DNA from: a virus
Virus record (IMG/VR): IMGVR_UViG_3300042914_001053
Coordinates: 1 to 31,444 of that record
Strand: one strand, 5' to 3'
DNA: 31,444 nucleotides
The notes beneath the pieces are model-generated. The model was not told the DNA's origin, did not search any database, and saw only the letters and a list, made by a program, of their open reading frames with translations. Below, piece by piece: positions 30,579-31,444 of the stretch. Numbering within the stretch: the first letter of the stretch is position 1; every line of letters starts with the position of its first letter. A program made the translations under genes and the position numbers.

Positions 30579-30783
30579 GTGCAAATTTAAAGCTACGGCG
30601 ATAGATACTCGCCATGTTCGGGATTATGTTAGGCGCAGGTTTTTTTGCCCAAGTTGTAATACAAGGTTTACTACTCATGAAAGAGTTATTGATACTGGCA
30701 GACAAGCGGGCGGAAGGCGTACACCTGAACACATGGCTGAGATGAGAAAACTAGCAAACCGATGGGGCAACAATGGTCTATAA
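30565..30783 (+). CDS. NrdR-like zinc ribbon protein
   Basis: A 72-residue protein with KCPECKFKATAIDTRHV, then VRRRFFCPSCNTRFTTHERV. These are the two CxxC knuckles and the RRRxxC-PxC-xxRFTTxER signature of the N-terminal zinc ribbon of the ribonucleotide reductase regulator NrdR. The ATP-cone domain of NrdR is absent. The GTG at 30565 is chosen because AAGGGG lies 7 nt upstream and the family begins M-x-C-P; an earlier GTG at 30544 in the same frame would add seven residues. It may bind DNA or act as a phage transcription factor. The stop overlaps the next gene. Confidence 0.8.
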   Translation: MKCPECKFKATAIDTRHVRDYVRRRFFCPSCNTRFTTHERVIDTGRQAGGRRTPEHMAEMRKLANRWGNNGL

Positions 30784-31063
30784 GAAGGTGGACACAAACC
30801 AGACGCAGATCGTCAAGGAACTCCGACGGGTAGGCATGGATGTCCAGCACTTACATGGGGTAGGTCAAGGATGCCCGGATATTCTTGTGGGCTATCGTGG
30901 CAAAAACATTTTGTTAGAAATAAAGAAAGACGAGAAAGCCAAGCTGACACCGGATCAGGTTATCTGGCATCAAACATGGCGAGGTCAGGTGGCGGTAGTG
31001 TCGAATCCACAGGCTGCGATTAAGGCTGTAAGGGTTGCTTGTTCGGAAACTATTGAGGAATGA
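30773..31063 (+). CDS. VRR-NUC-type nuclease (PD-(D/E)XK)
   Basis: A 96-residue nuclease with the core GCPDILVGYRGKNILLEIKKDEKAKLTPDQVIWHQTW. The active-site residues D36 (PD) and E49-x-K51 form the PD-(D/E)XK set, and the end QVAVVSNPQAAIKAV is the usual last helix of the VRR-NUC family. Phage VRR-NUC enzymes cut branched or junction DNA, for example to resolve replication intermediates before packaging. The start overlaps the previous gene by 11 nt. It follows helicase and zinc-ribbon genes in a replication operon. Confidence 0.85.
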   Translation: MVYKKVDTNQTQIVKELRRVGMDVQHLHGVGQGCPDILVGYRGKNILLEIKKDEKAKLTPDQVIWHQTWRGQVAVVSNPQAAIKAVRVACSETIEE

Positions 31064-31100
31064 TTCTTGATAGAAATATTTATATTGAGAAATATGAGAT

Positions 31101-31444
31101 ATGAGAGTTAATCTTACGGATGAGGAACTATTTATTTGCAGGACGTTAGGCGTTATGAGGCGTTCTGTAGCGATGAAAAATGTAAAAGACCAGCAAGTAG
31201 GAAATGATTGCGTTTGGTCAATAGATATTGATGGTGTAGTTGCTGAATACTGTGTAGCGAAAATGCTAAATGTTTGCGTTGATTTGTCAGTTAGCCCAAG
31301 AAACGGCGGTCATGATTTGGTTTCTAAAGGGAACACGATAGATGTAAAGTCAACAAGGCATAAAAACGGCAGATTACTTGCGACGTTAAAGAAAAAAGAT
31401 AGTCCTTGTGATGTGTACATATTGGCTATTGTTGATGATGGTGG
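31101..31444 (+). CDS. Partial PD-(D/E)XK-like protein (cut by window end)
   Basis: The frame stays open to the end of the window, giving at least 114 residues. Near 40-95 it has the pattern SIDIDGVVAEYCVAKML, then SPRNGGHDLVSKGNTIDVKSTRHKNGRLLAT. The combination of E49, D72 in GGHDL and D81-V-K83 fits a PD-(D/E)XK endonuclease-like active site (E...D...DxK) of the kind found in many uncharacterised phage nucleases. The ribosome site is weak. The 37-nt gap before it is AT-rich and holds no clear promoter. The gene continues beyond 31444. Confidence 0.65.
   Translation, partial: MRVNLTDEELFICRTLGVMRRSVAMKNVKDQQVGNDCVWSIDIDGVVAEYCVAKMLNVCVDLSVSPRNGGHDLVSKGNTIDVKSTRHKNGRLLATLKKKDSPCDVYILAIVDDG

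Noticed and set aside
31064-31100. Promoter before the last gene
   Set aside because: TTGATA is followed 17 bp later only by AAATAT, which matches the -10 consensus poorly, and would start transcription at or after the start codon.
1-31444. Integrase, repressor-integrase lysogeny module, CRISPR array, insertion sequence
   Set aside because: No recombinase motifs, no regularly spaced repeats with unique spacers and no transposase are visible. One XRE protein alone is not enough to call a lysogeny module.

Overview
The window is one continuous stretch of tailed-phage genome, most likely a lytic podovirus-like phage of a Gram-negative host. It has no integrase, no tRNA, no RNA polymerase and no DNA polymerase in view. 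The head genes (P22-type portal, SU10-like capsid and adaptor families), a P22 gp10/T7 gp12-like tail protein and a block of Ala/Gly/Gln-rich internal virion proteins indicate a short-tailed particle. An Rz/Rz1 spanin pair implies an outer membrane in the host. Moderate GC and dense ATGA gene overlaps would suit a phage of freshwater Betaproteobacteria, but that host guess is inference only.

Layout: 6-8000 (+) packaging and head: large terminase, portal, a possible ADP-ribosyltransferase-like protein, scaffold, major capsid protein, a strong hairpin, a GT-A glycosyltransferase and the head-tail adaptor. 8000-20645 (+) tail and ejection: small beta-rich virion proteins, a three-domain LamG adhesin, a tail-fibre assembly chaperone-like protein, a repeat protein, a nozzle/stabilisation protein, a GNAT-like protein, four ejection-type proteins, and a fibre with a self-cleaving S74 chaperone. 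20638-23562 (+) lysis: several membrane proteins, a GH19 endolysin, lipoproteins, and Rz with Rz1 embedded in the +1 frame (the 57-aa Rz1 is easily missed).

23548-26598 (-) early leftward operon: from a sigma70-like promoter at 26629-26657, a chain of tightly coupled small genes, the ERF single-strand annealing protein, an SSB-like protein, then a 206-nt structured gap, an XRE regulator, a MazG-like pyrophosphatase and small genes. It converges on the lysis operon at a hairpin that holds both stop codons.

26702-31444 (+) replication and DNA modification: small proteins including a TTG-started zinc ribbon, an O-like replication protein, a stand-alone CHC2 primase zinc domain, a QueD-like enzyme coupled to a DpdA-like DNA transglycosylase, a DnaB-type helicase, an NrdR-like zinc ribbon, a VRR-NUC nuclease and the start of a second PD-(D/E)XK-like protein.

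The most interesting points are the QueD-DpdA pair inside the replication operon, which predicts 7-deazaguanine in the phage DNA. The QueD has Ser where the catalytic Cys should be. A membrane-protein gene (20848-21540) has an open, protein-like 5' region without any ATG/GTG/TTG start, probably using AUU.
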